In this document: positions 8,071 to 14,986 of the stretch, in pieces
Numbering within the stretch: the first letter of the stretch is position 1
Layout: every line of letters begins with the position of its first letter
From: Candidatus Sericytochromatia bacterium
GTDB lineage: Bacteria; Cyanobacteriota; Sericytochromatia; JACMPN01
Assembly (NCBI GenBank): GCA_014377495.1
Contig: JACMPN010000571.1
Span: 1 to 25,431, forward strand
Reading direction: 5' to 3'
DNA: 25,431 nucleotides
Notes under the pieces: generated by a model
The model's database searches: none
What the model saw: the letters and a program-made list of their open reading frames with translations, nothing else
What the model was told of the DNA's origin: nothing
Position numbers and translations under genes: made by a program

Positions 8071-8343
8071 TTAGATGGGCATGCTGTGGAGGGCCATCAT
8101 CAACAGCCGGTCAATGGCCTGCAACGTCAAAATGGCGAGCAGGGGCGAAAAATCGATGCCCACGGCATTGCCGGGCAAAATCCGCTGGAACGGGGCCAAT
8201 ATCGGATCGGTGACCGTATGCAGGAAGCGCACCAGCGGGTGGTAGCGGTCGACTTGCGGCAGGAAGCCCAGCACGGCCCGGATGATGATCAGCAGTTGCA
8301 GCAAGCCGATGAGCTTGGAGATAAGAAAGGCAAGAGTCGACAT
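8071..8343 (-). CDS. YggT family membrane protein
   Basis: This is a 90-residue protein with two hydrophobic segments (residues 5-28 and about 62-84). It contains the family signature R-A-V-L-G-F-L-P and the following H-x-L-V-R-F-L-H-T-V-T-D-P-I-L-A-P-F-Q-R. YggT proteins are associated with cell division or plastid nucleoid distribution in cyanobacterial and plant relatives (YlmG/CCB3); in bacteria the exact job is unsettled. GGAG lies about ten bases before ATG 8343. Its place after yggS, sepF and proC matches the conserved division-associated cluster. The 217-base gap to proC is unusually long for this operon and holds a structured element (8437-8565). Confidence 0.93.
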   Translation of the reverse strand: MSTLAFLISKLIGLLQLLIIIRAVLGFLPQVDRYHPLVRFLHTVTDPILAPFQRILPGNAVGIDFSPLLAILTLQAIDRLLMMALHSMPI

Positions 8344-8436
8344 AAAGGACGGTCTCCGGTGGGCACAGGGCTGCAGTGCCCGATCAACGTAACGAACCGG
8401 GCCCCCAAAAAGGTGTCAAAAGAGCCGGTCCAAATG

Positions 8437-8565
8437 ACTGAGGTTCTTTCCGGTCGTTCAGGGTGCCCTGAATCCGGGACGGTTCCTGACGACAGGTCCT
8501 AAAGGACCTTAGGAGGGGTTCGGCCCGGAGGCAGGGTATCATGGACGGCCCGAAAGAACCTCAGT
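8437..8565 (-). ncRNA. 129-base structured element bounded by a 14-bp inverted repeat at the proC stop
   Basis: ACTGAGGTTCTTTC at 8437-8450 is the exact complement of 8552-8565; pairing can continue inward with one mismatch and wobble pairs (8451-8456 with 8546-8551). Inside lie TTCAGGG-2-CCCTGAA (8457-8472), CCTG-4-CAGG (8485-8496) and AGGTCCT-2-AGGACCT (8494-8509); the last two are alternatives to each other. The TGA stop of proC is inside the distal arm. On the minus-strand transcript this would be a closed multi-branch fold between proC and yggT. It could be a partial terminator, an RNA-stability element or an attenuator. It matches no riboswitch I know. Confidence 0.55.
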
Positions 8566-9430
8566 GGGGCCGCCTGGCTTTGGCGGCCTGCTCGACCTTG
8601 TGCCCCAGCTCGGCAGAGCGCTGGGTCGCCGCCTCGACGACCTTCAGCAGGGCTGCCCGCACCTTGTACTCCTCCATCACCTGGATGCCGGTGATCGTCG
8701 TCCCACCGGGGCTCGTCACCATGTCCCGCAGGGAGCCCGGATGCTGACCAGTCTCCCGCAGGAGCTCGGCGCTGCCGATCATCGTCTGCAGCACGAGCTG
8801 CCGGGCCATCGCCCGGGGCAGGCCCTGCAGGACGCCCGCATCGATGAGCGTTTCGGCGATCAGGAAGATGTAGGCGGGCCCCGAACCGGACAGACCGGTC
8901 ACGGCATCGAGCATCTCCTCGCGGGAGACGACCGTTTCGCCGACGGCGCTGAACAGGGCTTCGGCCCGGGCCAGCTGTTCTGGCGAGACATGGGGGTTAG
9001 GGGCCAGGACGGACATGCCCTTGCCGACCAGACAGGCGGTATTCGTCATCACCCGGACGATGGGCACATCGGGGCCCGTCTGCATGGCGATCGTCGCCAG
9101 GGTGGCCCCGGCGATGATCGAAAGGATCAGGGGTTTATGGTCCGTCAGTCCCGGCTGCAGCTGATCGAGAACACTGGGCAGATGGCCGGGTTTGACGGCG
9201 AGCAGGATGACTTCGGCATCCAGAGCCGCCCGGTTGTCCGTCGTCGTCGCGCAGCCGATCTCGGCCGCCAGACGGGCCAACTGCTTGACGTTGGGGGATG
9301 TGATCAGCAATTCCTGCGGGGCGCAGAGCTGATGGGCCAGGATGCCTTTGGCGAGGACCTCGCCCATGACGCCGGAACCGATGAGTGCGATTTGAAAGGG
9401 GGTATTCGACATGGGCCCGGTATACCACAT
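8561..9430 (-). CDS. proC: Pyrroline-5-carboxylate reductase
   Basis: This 289-residue enzyme reduces pyrroline-5-carboxylate to proline with NAD(P)H, the last step of proline synthesis. The Rossmann motif I-A-L-I-G-S-G-V-M-G-E is near residue 14. V-I-L-L-A-V-K-P, the helix region G-L-S-G-S-G-P-A-Y-I-F and the P5CR signature L-R-D-M-V-T-S-P-G-G-T-T-I-T-G-I follow. The near-invariant M-P-N-T-P is here M-T-N-T-A. ATG 9430 has GAGGG just upstream; ATG 9412 (MSNTPFQ) fits family alignments but has no ribosome site, so the start is open between them. It lies in the yggS-sepF-proC-yggT operon, 119 bases after sepF. Confidence 0.93.
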   Translation of the reverse strand: MWYTGPMSNTPFQIALIGSGVMGEVLAKGILAHQLCAPQELLITSPNVKQLARLAAEIGCATTTDNRAALDAEVILLAVKPGHLPSVLDQLQPGLTDHKPLILSIIAGATLATIAMQTGPDVPIVRVMTNTACLVGKGMSVLAPNPHVSPEQLARAEALFSAVGETVVSREEMLDAVTGLSGSGPAYIFLIAETLIDAGVLQGLPRAMARQLVLQTMIGSAELLRETGQHPGSLRDMVTSPGGTTITGIQVMEEYKVRAALLKVVEAATQRSAELGHKVEQAAKARRPH

Positions 9431-9488
9431 CTGGCCCTCAGGGACGACTCAACCGCCCGACCGGCCAACCACGCAAAGCGGGGCCGGT

Positions 9489-9519
9489 GGGGCGGGGCCC
9501 GGTCCCCCCCCCCCGCCCC
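9489..9519. repeat. C11 tract within a GGGGCGGGG/CCCCGCCCC hairpin
   Basis: An uninterrupted run of 11 C (9504-9514) lies in the sepF-proC gap; on the transcribed (minus) strand it is G11. GGGGCGGGG (9489-9497) can pair with CCCCGCCCC (9511-9519). The minus strand also has enough G-runs to form a quadruplex. It sits about 60 bases upstream of proC. Confidence 0.7.
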
Positions 9520-9549
9520 GGCGCCAGCCGGACGAATGGGAGAGAGGGG

Positions 9550-10032
9550 TTACTTCACCCGCCAAAAGAGGTCGCGGGCATCCTTGTTCAGCCAGGGCTG
9601 TTCGGTCTGCAGCGAGTTGATGACGACGTTGCTCGGCGTGAAGAGGAAGATGCCTTCGCCCACACGCTCCTGGTTGCCGTCAATGGCATGGGTCGCACCC
9701 GACACGAAGTCGATCAGCCGCTGGGCCTGCTCGGTGTCGAGACCGGTCAGGTTGATGATCACGGCCCGGCGGTTGCGCAGGGCTTCGACCACGGCAAGGG
9801 CGTCATCGAAGCTCCGGGGCTCGACGATGACCATTTCATTGTTCTGGACCGAGGGGTTCAGGCCAATGATGTTGTCGTTGCGGCCACCGGGCACGACGGC
9901 CGGACGGCCGGCACGGCGGCGCGTATCGGCAGCAGGCTCCTCGATGGCTTCATGGGGTACATGATGCTCATCTTCGTATTCGTCCTGCAGGCCGACAAAG
10001 GTCTTCACTTTCGTCCACACATCTGCGCTCAC
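9550..10032 (-). CDS. sepF: Cell division protein SepF
   Basis: This is a 160-residue FtsZ-anchoring division protein. The N-terminal amphipathic helix (V-W-T-K-V-K-T-F-V-G-L) would bind the membrane. An acidic, Arg- and Pro-containing linker runs to about residue 60. The SepF/DUF552 domain follows: M-V-I-V-E-P-R-S-F-D-D-A, N-R-R-A-V-I-I-N-L-T-G-L-D, Q-R-L-I-D-F-V-S-G-A and E-G-I-F-L-F-T-P-S-N-V. GTG 10032 is preferred to the ATG at 10059 because AAGGGAG (complement of 10041-10047) lies eight bases before it, and the protein then begins at the membrane helix as in relatives. The neighbour yggS upstream matches the conserved division cluster. Confidence 0.95.
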   Translation of the reverse strand: MSADVWTKVKTFVGLQDEYEDEHHVPHEAIEEPAADTRRRAGRPAVVPGGRNDNIIGLNPSVQNNEMVIVEPRSFDDALAVVEALRNRRAVIINLTGLDTEQAQRLIDFVSGATHAIDGNQERVGEGIFLFTPSNVVINSLQTEQPWLNKDARDLFWRVK

Positions 10033-10088
10033 CGTTCTGGCTCCCTTCGTCCGTATCACTTACCGCGTCGCTGCCGCGTTTTCTGGCG

Positions 10089-10757
10089 TTATGTTTGTGT
10101 CCTCGGGCCGAACACGGCCCGACCCAGACGGATCATCGTGGCCCCCTCGGCGAGGGCGACCTGGTAGTCACCGCTCATCCCCATCGAGAGGGTTTTCAAA
10201 ACCACTCCCGGCCACCGCTGGTCGGTCGCTTTTTCAGCGAACTCCCGCAATGACCGAAACATCGGCCGGACCGTCTCCGGATCGTCGGCCTGAGGGGCGA
10301 TCGTCATCACGCCCCGCAGATCCAGACCCGGTAACCGGCCCAGCGCCGGCAACACTGCCCAGGCCGCTTCCGGTGACAGACCGCCTTTGGTCGTCTCACC
10401 CGATACGTTGACCTGGATCAGCACTTTCTGGCGCTTGCCCAACTCTTCAGCCACCCGGCTGATGTCTGCCGCCTGGTCGAGCGACTCGACGGAATGAATC
10501 CAGTCGAACGCCTCTACCGCACGGCGGATCTTGTTCCCCTGTAGGCGACCGATCAGGTGCCACCGGACGTTCAGGTCTTGCAGCGCCGGCATCTTCGACA
10601 GCGCTTCCTGGACCCGATTTTCGCCTAGATCGGTGGCCCCTGCAGTGACGGCTGCACGTATCCGCTCAGCCGAGACCCCTTTGGAGACCGCCACGAGGGT
10701 GACGCCCGTTGGCAAATCTGCCAGCAACCGTTGAATCGGCTGCTCGCTCGTCAGCAC
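10089..10757 (-). CDS. yggS: YggS family PLP homeostasis protein
   Basis: This 222-residue, alanine-racemase-like single-barrel protein binds pyridoxal phosphate and buffers its level; it has no known catalytic turnover. The PLP lysine is in V-A-V-S-K (Lys26 with the GTG start). Other family motifs are L-G-E-N-R-V-Q-E, W-H-L-I-G-R-L-Q-G-N-K, I-H-S-V-E-S-L, V-L-I-Q-V-N-V-S-G-E-T-T-K-G-G, G-V-M-T-I-A-P and L-S-M-G-M-S-G-D-Y. The frame extends to ATG 10805, but GTG 10757 has GAGAGGA upstream and a candidate -10 overlaps the far ATG, so the shorter start is preferred. It is the first gene of the operon. Confidence 0.93.
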   Translation of the reverse strand: MLTSEQPIQRLLADLPTGVTLVAVSKGVSAERIRAAVTAGATDLGENRVQEALSKMPALQDLNVRWHLIGRLQGNKIRRAVEAFDWIHSVESLDQAADISRVAEELGKRQKVLIQVNVSGETTKGGLSPEAAWAVLPALGRLPGLDLRGVMTIAPQADDPETVRPMFRSLREFAEKATDQRWPGVVLKTLSMGMSGDYQVALAEGATMIRLGRAVFGPRTQT

Positions 10758-10801
10758 CTGGCTTGCGTCCTCTCGGTGTAACATACAGGGTTTCACAACG
10801 A

Positions 10802-10831
10802 ACATTAAGCAAGAGCTTAACCGTTCGTCAA
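10802..10831 (-). promoter_or_regulatory. Candidate promoter of the yggS operon
   Basis: On the minus strand TTGACG (complement of 10826-10831) is followed after 18 bases by TAATGT (complement of 10802-10807). The -35 is good and the -10 is weak. If used, transcription would start past the ATG at 10805 and so support the GTG start of yggS at 10757. Confidence 0.35.
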
Positions 10832-11098
10832 GTTATGCCGTGGTGCCACCTATCACAGGTATGATTACGAATTGTTACTGACCGTCAATGTCCCCCATCA
10901 CAGAGTTCGTGTATCCGCCGTCACGTCCAGCCGATGGTTTTCCGGACGGACAATCGCCAACTGCTGCCGGCTGGGGATTGACCTGCCCCAACCGACGGCG
11001 GTGACCGCCTCGGGCCCAGGCAACACGTCGGTAAAAAGCACCTGGGACACGACCCGTTACACCGACGGCCCGCACCCCGGATGGTCGTCAGCCCCTTA
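10832..11098. other. Spacer between the yggS promoter and the 5'-nucleotidase 3' end
   Basis: No credible gene was found; the open frames here have no ribosome site and no protein-like composition. A hairpin of eight positions with one mismatch (CAATCGCC at 10951-10958 with GGGGATTG at 10973-10980) is the only clear structure. The rest is probably the regulatory and 3' untranslated spacer. Confidence 0.5.
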
Positions 11099-11150
11099 CA
11101 GCGCCCTGCCGCACGCCTCCGACCAAACATGGCAGCCCCAGCAAGGCGCT
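11099..11150 (-). terminator. Hairpin overlapping the stop of the 5'-nucleotidase gene
   Basis: On the minus strand AGCGCCTTGC (complement of 11141-11150) pairs with GCAGGGCGCT (complement of 11099-11108), ten pairs with one G-U, around a 32-base loop. The first arm overlaps the TAG stop. No T-run follows, so this is a candidate only. Confidence 0.4.
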
Positions 11151-12657
11151 AGTGACTGGCCGGCTCGATCACGATCCGGCCGACGTCTGGGGAGCCCAGG
11201 ACCTTCTGGGTCTTGACCCGGGCGATCATCAGGTCACGCAGCAGCTCATGGTAGACGGTGAGCTTGCTGTGCTTGTCAAAGTAGGGGCCTTCACCACCAC
11301 CAAGCAGATAGTCGACGATAGCCACACGGTACTGGCGCTTGGGATCGATGGGTTTGCCCTTGACCAGGACGGGGCCGACGAGCTTGCCGTCTTTGCCCCG
11401 GAAAGACATCCCGCTGACCTGCAGGGTCCCGGCCTGTTGCTTATAGAGGCGTTCGACCACCTTGGCAGACAGGTCGATCAGCGTCTGACCGGACAGGTCC
11501 ATGCTGGCCACGAAGTTCTCGAAGGGCAGGATCTCAAACACCTTGCGCACGGTGACGGGGCCGGCGGACAACTCGGCCCGGATCCCCCCGGAGTTGATGA
11601 TCCCGATTTCGGCCTTGCCGGATTCGCGGATCATGTCCGCCAGCCAACTGCCCAGGGGCGTTTCGCCGCCGAACTTGCCCGCTGTCGACAACCCGGATGG
11701 GCTGTTGCCAATCACCTGGTCCATCTGGGTGTCCACCTTGGCCGCATAGGGGGCGACCATGCTGTCGATGGCGTTGTTGCCGGTGACGGCCACTTGCGTC
11801 GTGATCGGGATCAGCTCACCGTCGTACTTTGTAATCTTGCCCTGTTCGACGTCCAGCGTCAGCCGTCCGGCAAAGCGGCCATAGGAGCCAGCCTGCAAGA
11901 CGAGCGTGCCGCCGATGCCGTTCTGGTTGTCGTTGGGGACCAGGATGGGCTTGGGCACCGTCGAATGGCTGTGCCCGCCAACGATGACGTCGACCCCGGG
12001 GACCTCTTTGGCCAGCGCCTGATCCTCCTGCAGGCCGTTGTGGGTGAGCAGGACGAGCAGATCGACCCGGTCCCGCAACGCCGCCACCCACTTTTTGGCC
12101 GCCGGCACGATGGGGTTGAACTTCAGGCTCTTGCGGGAATTGACGGCCACGTTGTTCCACGCCCCGGCACCCATCAGGCCGATCACCCCGACCCGGATCT
12201 TACCGCGCAGGAAGGTCATCGCCGGCAGGAAAACCGGGTCCCCGTCCGTCGTCGTCACGTTGGCACAGAGCATCGGAAACTGGGCGAACTTCAATTGGGT
12301 CTTCAGATTGGCCCAACCGTCGTCGAGGTCGTGGTTGCCCAAGGCGCCGGCGTCGTACCCGACGAGGCTCATCGCCTTCATGTCCACTTCGCCTTTGAAA
12401 AAGGTGTAGAGCGGCGTGCCCTGAAAGACATCGCCCGCATCGAGGACGAGGTTGTTTGGATGCGACTTCTTTTCCGCAGCGATCACGGCCGCCCGATGGG
12501 CCGCCCCGCCCACTTCGCTGCCATCCCGATCCTTGAAAGGCTGCAGATGGTTGTGGGTATCGTTCGTGTGCAGGATGACCAGCTCTTCGGCCATGGCCGA
12601 CAGAGGCAGCGTCATCGCCAAAAGCAAGGGCAGCAACAAGGGAACGGAACGGCGCAT
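11149..12657 (-). CDS. Secreted 5'-nucleotidase / UshA-family metallophosphatase
   Basis: This 502-residue periplasmic or exported enzyme hydrolyses nucleotides (and possibly UDP-sugars or cyclic nucleotides) to nucleosides and phosphate. The signal peptide is residues 1-23. The N-terminal two-metal phosphatase domain has L-H-T-N-D-T-H-N-H (29-37), D-A-G-D (73-76), G-N-H-D (107-110), L-T-H-N-G and G-G-H-S-H-S. The C-terminal substrate domain has G-E-T-P-L-G-S-W-L-A-D, N-S-G-G-I-R and F-E-I-L-P-F-E-N. Length is right for the family. ATG 12657 follows AGGAG (complement of 12664-12668), and the longer frame to 12786 is rejected. The role is probably phosphate and nucleoside salvage. It is divergent from the DAHP synthase. 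Confidence 0.93.
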   Translation of the reverse strand: MRRSVPLLLPLLLAMTLPLSAMAEELVILHTNDTHNHLQPFKDRDGSEVGGAAHRAAVIAAEKKSHPNNLVLDAGDVFQGTPLYTFFKGEVDMKAMSLVGYDAGALGNHDLDDGWANLKTQLKFAQFPMLCANVTTTDGDPVFLPAMTFLRGKIRVGVIGLMGAGAWNNVAVNSRKSLKFNPIVPAAKKWVAALRDRVDLLVLLTHNGLQEDQALAKEVPGVDVIVGGHSHSTVPKPILVPNDNQNGIGGTLVLQAGSYGRFAGRLTLDVEQGKITKYDGELIPITTQVAVTGNNAIDSMVAPYAAKVDTQMDQVIGNSPSGLSTAGKFGGETPLGSWLADMIRESGKAEIGIINSGGIRAELSAGPVTVRKVFEILPFENFVASMDLSGQTLIDLSAKVVERLYKQQAGTLQVSGMSFRGKDGKLVGPVLVKGKPIDPKRQYRVAIVDYLLGGGEGPYFDKHSKLTVYHELLRDLMIARVKTQKVLGSPDVGRIVIEPASH

Positions 12658-12697
12658 GATGATCTCCTGAATAGCCAGCAGGGAGCGGATGCGCGCC

Positions 12698-12706
12698 ATG
12701 ATAACA
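12698..12706 (-). promoter_or_regulatory. Extended -10 promoter of the 5'-nucleotidase gene
   Basis: The minus strand reads TG-T-TATCAT (complement of 12698-12706), an extended -10 with five of six consensus bases. It would give a leader of about 33 bases before ATG 12657. No -35 is needed or seen. Confidence 0.4.
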
Positions 12707-12862
12707 CGCTGTCCCGGTGCGACTGGATGACGGGAGCGCCGTTCAGGTCCGATCATCACAGCCTGTGCCAACGGCCAGGGAACCAATCGCCGCTTTAATG
12801 CGTCGCATCAGAACACAGACCGTGGGCGTGGCCCGTCCACCGGGCCACAGGGCGATTCTGTG

Positions 12863-12868
12863 TAGAAT
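12863..12868 (+). promoter_or_regulatory. Candidate -10 of the DAHP synthase gene
   Basis: TAGAAT at 12863-12868 matches five of six -10 bases and would give a leader of about 48 bases to ATG 12923. No -35 match is seen at the usual spacing, so an activator may be used, or the call may be wrong. Confidence 0.35.
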
Positions 12869-12922
12869 GAAGGGTCTTCCGCCCGGGAAGCGGGGACAAT
12901 CACAGCGATTTAAGGAGCCACA

Positions 12923-13960
12923 ATGCTTGTCGTCATGCAACACGAAGCCACCCAGGAACAGATTGAGGGTGTGGTGACGGCGATCCGGAACATGGGCTAC
13001 GAAGCGCGGCCGATCCCGGGCGCCCAACGTGTCGCCATCGGTTTACTGGGTAACGACGGCCGCGTCGATCCCAGCCGGATCGAAGGCCTGTCCGGAGTAA
13101 CCGAAGTCATCCAGGTCTCGCTCCCCTACAAGGTGGTGGGCCGTGAGTGGCGTCCTGACGACACGGTGATCACCCTCCCGAACGGCGCCAAGATCGGCGG
13201 CGGCAGCGTCGTTGTCATGGCCGGTCCCTGTGCCGTCGAGTCCGAAGCCCAGCTGAACACCACGGCCGCTGCCATCGCCGCCGCCGGGGCGACGATCCTC
13301 CGCGGCGGGGCCTTCAAGCCCCGCACGTCGCCGTACGCCTTCCAGGGCCTCGGCCTCGAAGGGCTGAAGCTGCTCCGGGCCGCAGCCGATCGCCACAACC
13401 TGGCCGTCGTCACCGAGGCGATCGACGAGACGAGCCTGCGCCAGGTGGCCGAATGGGCAGACATCATCCAGATCGGCGCCCGCAACATGCAGAACTTCAC
13501 GCTGCTCAAGGCCGCCGGCCAGACCCGCAAGCCCGTCCTGCTCAAGCGCGGCCTATCCGCCACCATTCAGGAATGGCTGCTGGCCGCCGAATACATCGCC
13601 GCCGAGGGCAACGAGCAGATCATCCTCTGCGAGCGGGGCTTGCGCAGTTTTGACCCGAACACCCGCAACCTGCTCGACATCACGGCCGTGCCCGTCGTCA
13701 AGCAACTCAGCCATCTGCCCGTCATCGTCGACCCCAGCCACGGCACGGGTCGCCGTGAAAAGGTGTTGCCGGTTGCCCGGGCTGCCGTGGCGGTCGGTGC
13801 CGACGGCCTGATCATCGAGGTGCATCCCAAGCCCGAAGAGGCCATGTCCGATGGTCCGCAGTCACTGACGCTGCCGATGTTCGATGAGCTGATGATCGAG
13901 ATCGCCAAGGTCGGTATCGCTGTCGGCCGGCCGATTTCCATGGCGACCGTCGCCAAGTAA
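12923..13960 (+). CDS. aroF: 3-deoxy-7-phosphoheptulonate (DAHP) synthase, AroF type I with N-terminal regulatory domain
   Basis: This 345-residue enzyme condenses phosphoenolpyruvate and erythrose 4-phosphate, the first step of the shikimate pathway. Residues 1-70 form the ferredoxin-like domain that mediates feedback inhibition in the Thermotoga-type enzymes. The catalytic barrel has G-P-C-A-V-E-S (101-107), K-P-R-T-S-P-Y-A-F (132-140), Q-I-G-A-R-N-M, L-L-K-R-G, C-E-R-G and D-P-S-H-G-T-G-R-R (270-278). The metal ligands Cys103, His273, Glu299 and Asp310 are all present. AAGGAG (12912-12917) precedes the ATG. It is a single gene closed by a palindromic terminator, and feedback by aromatic amino acids is expected from the domain. 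Confidence 0.96.
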   Translation: MLVVMQHEATQEQIEGVVTAIRNMGYEARPIPGAQRVAIGLLGNDGRVDPSRIEGLSGVTEVIQVSLPYKVVGREWRPDDTVITLPNGAKIGGGSVVVMAGPCAVESEAQLNTTAAAIAAAGATILRGGAFKPRTSPYAFQGLGLEGLKLLRAAADRHNLAVVTEAIDETSLRQVAEWADIIQIGARNMQNFTLLKAAGQTRKPVLLKRGLSATIQEWLLAAEYIAAEGNEQIILCERGLRSFDPNTRNLLDITAVPVVKQLSHLPVIVDPSHGTGRREKVLPVARAAVAVGADGLIIEVHPKPEEAMSDGPQSLTLPMFDELMIEIAKVGIAVGRPISMATVAK

Positions 13961-13976
13961 AACGGCACCAAAAACC

Positions 13977-14010
13977 AAAGCGGGCCGCCAGACGTCTGGC
14001 GGCCCGCTTT
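13977..14010. terminator. Perfect 34-base palindromic terminator, bidirectional
   Basis: The sequence 13977-14010 is a perfect palindrome (AAAGCGGGCCGCCAGAC and its complement) followed on the plus strand by TTTCTATT. It sits between the convergent aroF and the gene at 14050-14661, and is preceded by A-runs, so it can end transcription from both sides. Confidence 0.9.
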
Positions 14011-14049
14011 CTATTGACTATCCGACGATGACGGCCGGGCTGTGACCCG

Positions 14050-14661
14050 TCAGGGCTGGCGCGGCTCGACGCCGTCCTCACCCACGGCTGCCGGTGCTGT
14101 CGTCGCCGGGGTGGCCGTGGCCTGGGGCGCCGGGGCCGCCACGGCAGCGGCAGAAGGCTTGACCGTGGCCGTCACCTGGGCCGGGGCGTGCGTTGGCTGG
14201 ACGATGACCGTCTGGGGGGCCTGGGCAGTGGGCATGACGATCTGGATGTTGGGCCGGACGATGGCCGGGGCAACCGAGGCCGTCGCCCCGCGTTTGCCAC
14301 CCGTATCACTGGCATGATTGATCAAGGCCGCCAAGACGAGGGCCAGCGAAGTGATTCCGGCGGCTAGGACAGCGGGATTGGTCCAGGCGAACCCCTTTGG
14401 CTCCACCGGATGGCTGCGGGCCAGGCGGGCCGCCCGCATCAGGCCCTGCACGATCGCCACGGTCTCGGGACGGATGCGCTGTGCCTGCTCAGCGTGCCCG
14501 AAAATGGCCACCAGCTCGGCGGCCAGCCAGGGTGCCTGCCAGGTATGGGCCTGGGCCATCGCCACGAAGCGCAACTCGTGGTACCCCGCATCGTTACCCG
14601 CATCGTCGAGGAGACGCTGGGCAAGGCGCTCGGCACTGGTCAAGGCTTGTTGTTCTGACAT
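14050..14661 (-). CDS. One-TM protein with Ala/Pro/Thr-rich tail, unknown function
   Basis: This is a 203-residue protein I do not recognise. Residues 1-85 are helical and soluble (A-E-R-L-A-Q-R-L-L-D-D-A-G, then T-V-A-I-V-Q-G-L-M-R-A-A-R-L). A single membrane helix spans about 95-115 (P-A-V-L-A-A-G-I-T-S-L-A-L-V-L). Residues 125-203 are a low-complexity Ala/Pro/Thr/Val tail. This layout (cytoplasmic helical domain, TM, disordered outer tail) resembles membrane-anchored anti-sigma or zinc-finger-lacking anchor proteins, but no Cys/His motif is present, so that is only a loose analogy. The start is ATG 14661, and an in-frame GTG precedes it. A 6-base stem TGACGG/CCGTCA (14029-14034 and 14047-14052) contains the stop codon. 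Confidence 0.75.
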   Translation of the reverse strand: MSEQQALTSAERLAQRLLDDAGNDAGYHELRFVAMAQAHTWQAPWLAAELVAIFGHAEQAQRIRPETVAIVQGLMRAARLARSHPVEPKGFAWTNPAVLAAGITSLALVLAALINHASDTGGKRGATASVAPAIVRPNIQIVMPTAQAPQTVIVQPTHAPAQVTATVKPSAAAVAAPAPQATATPATTAPAAVGEDGVEPRQP

Positions 14662-14679
14662 CACTCGCTCACTGGGCTC

Positions 14680-14685
14680 AGTATA
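14680..14685 (-). promoter_or_regulatory. -10 promoter element with short leader
   Basis: TATACT on the minus strand (complement of 14680-14685) matches five of six -10 bases and ends 18 bases before ATG 14661, leaving a leader of only about 12 bases. A 6-base inverted repeat AGCCGG/CCGGCT (14685-14690 and 14704-14709) overlaps it and could be an operator. Confidence 0.4.
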
Positions 14686-14824
14686 GCCGGCATCACCAGT
14701 CTACCGGCTCTCGGCATGCGGATTTGCCCGCTTTGGCGCACCGCATCAGCCAATCACCCGCTCGACGGGCGCTCGCCCGGCAAAGTTCCCAAGCGCCGGT
14801 AATGAACGGTCGTCCGCATCGTCA

Positions 14825-14986
14825 AGGGGCTGCCAGACAATCACTGACCGAGACGGCGATTCGAGGGGCTGGCGATGTCAGGCGCCGTGAAGAGGCGTAC
14901 CCGGGGCGGTACGGCCACAATCGGCAAAAACGCAGCCTGACGCCCATCGGGCCGCTGTCGACCGAAGTTATCGTCTGGCAGCCCCT
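14825..14986 (-). ncRNA. 162-base structured element bounded by a 14-bp inverted repeat at the crcB stop
   Basis: AGGGGCTGCCAGAC (14825-14838) is the exact complement of 14973-14986. Nested inside are GTCAGGC/GCCTGAC (14877-14883 and 14935-14941) and CGTACC/GGTACG (14896-14901 and 14908-14913). The TAG stop of crcB (complement of 14985-14987) overlaps the distal arm. On the minus-strand transcript this is a long-range stem with a stacked inner hairpin. The layout matches the element at 8437-8565 although the arms are unrelated in sequence. It fills most of the 323-base gap to the gene at 14050; the rest of that gap is promoter region. Confidence 0.5.

Noticed and set aside
8381..8542. Small minus-strand frame inside the proC-yggT element (ATG at 8542), considered as a leader peptide
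   Set aside because: No ribosome site, no regulatory codon run, and the sequence is better explained by the inverted repeats.
8437..8565. Reading the inverted-repeat element as a MITE or insertion remnant
   Set aside because: No target-site duplication flanks it, and the second element at crcB has the same layout with unrelated arms, so it is not a shared mobile repeat. A unique insertion cannot be fully excluded.
8564..9964. 466-codon plus-strand frame spanning proC and sepF
   Set aside because: It runs antisense across two recognisable genes and has shadow-like composition.
11152..12798. Long open frame of 548 codons on the plus strand opposite the 5'-nucleotidase gene
   Set aside because: It is the antisense shadow of a well-supported gene with catalytic motifs, rich in D/G/H/R as expected for a mirrored GC-rich gene, and has no ribosome site.
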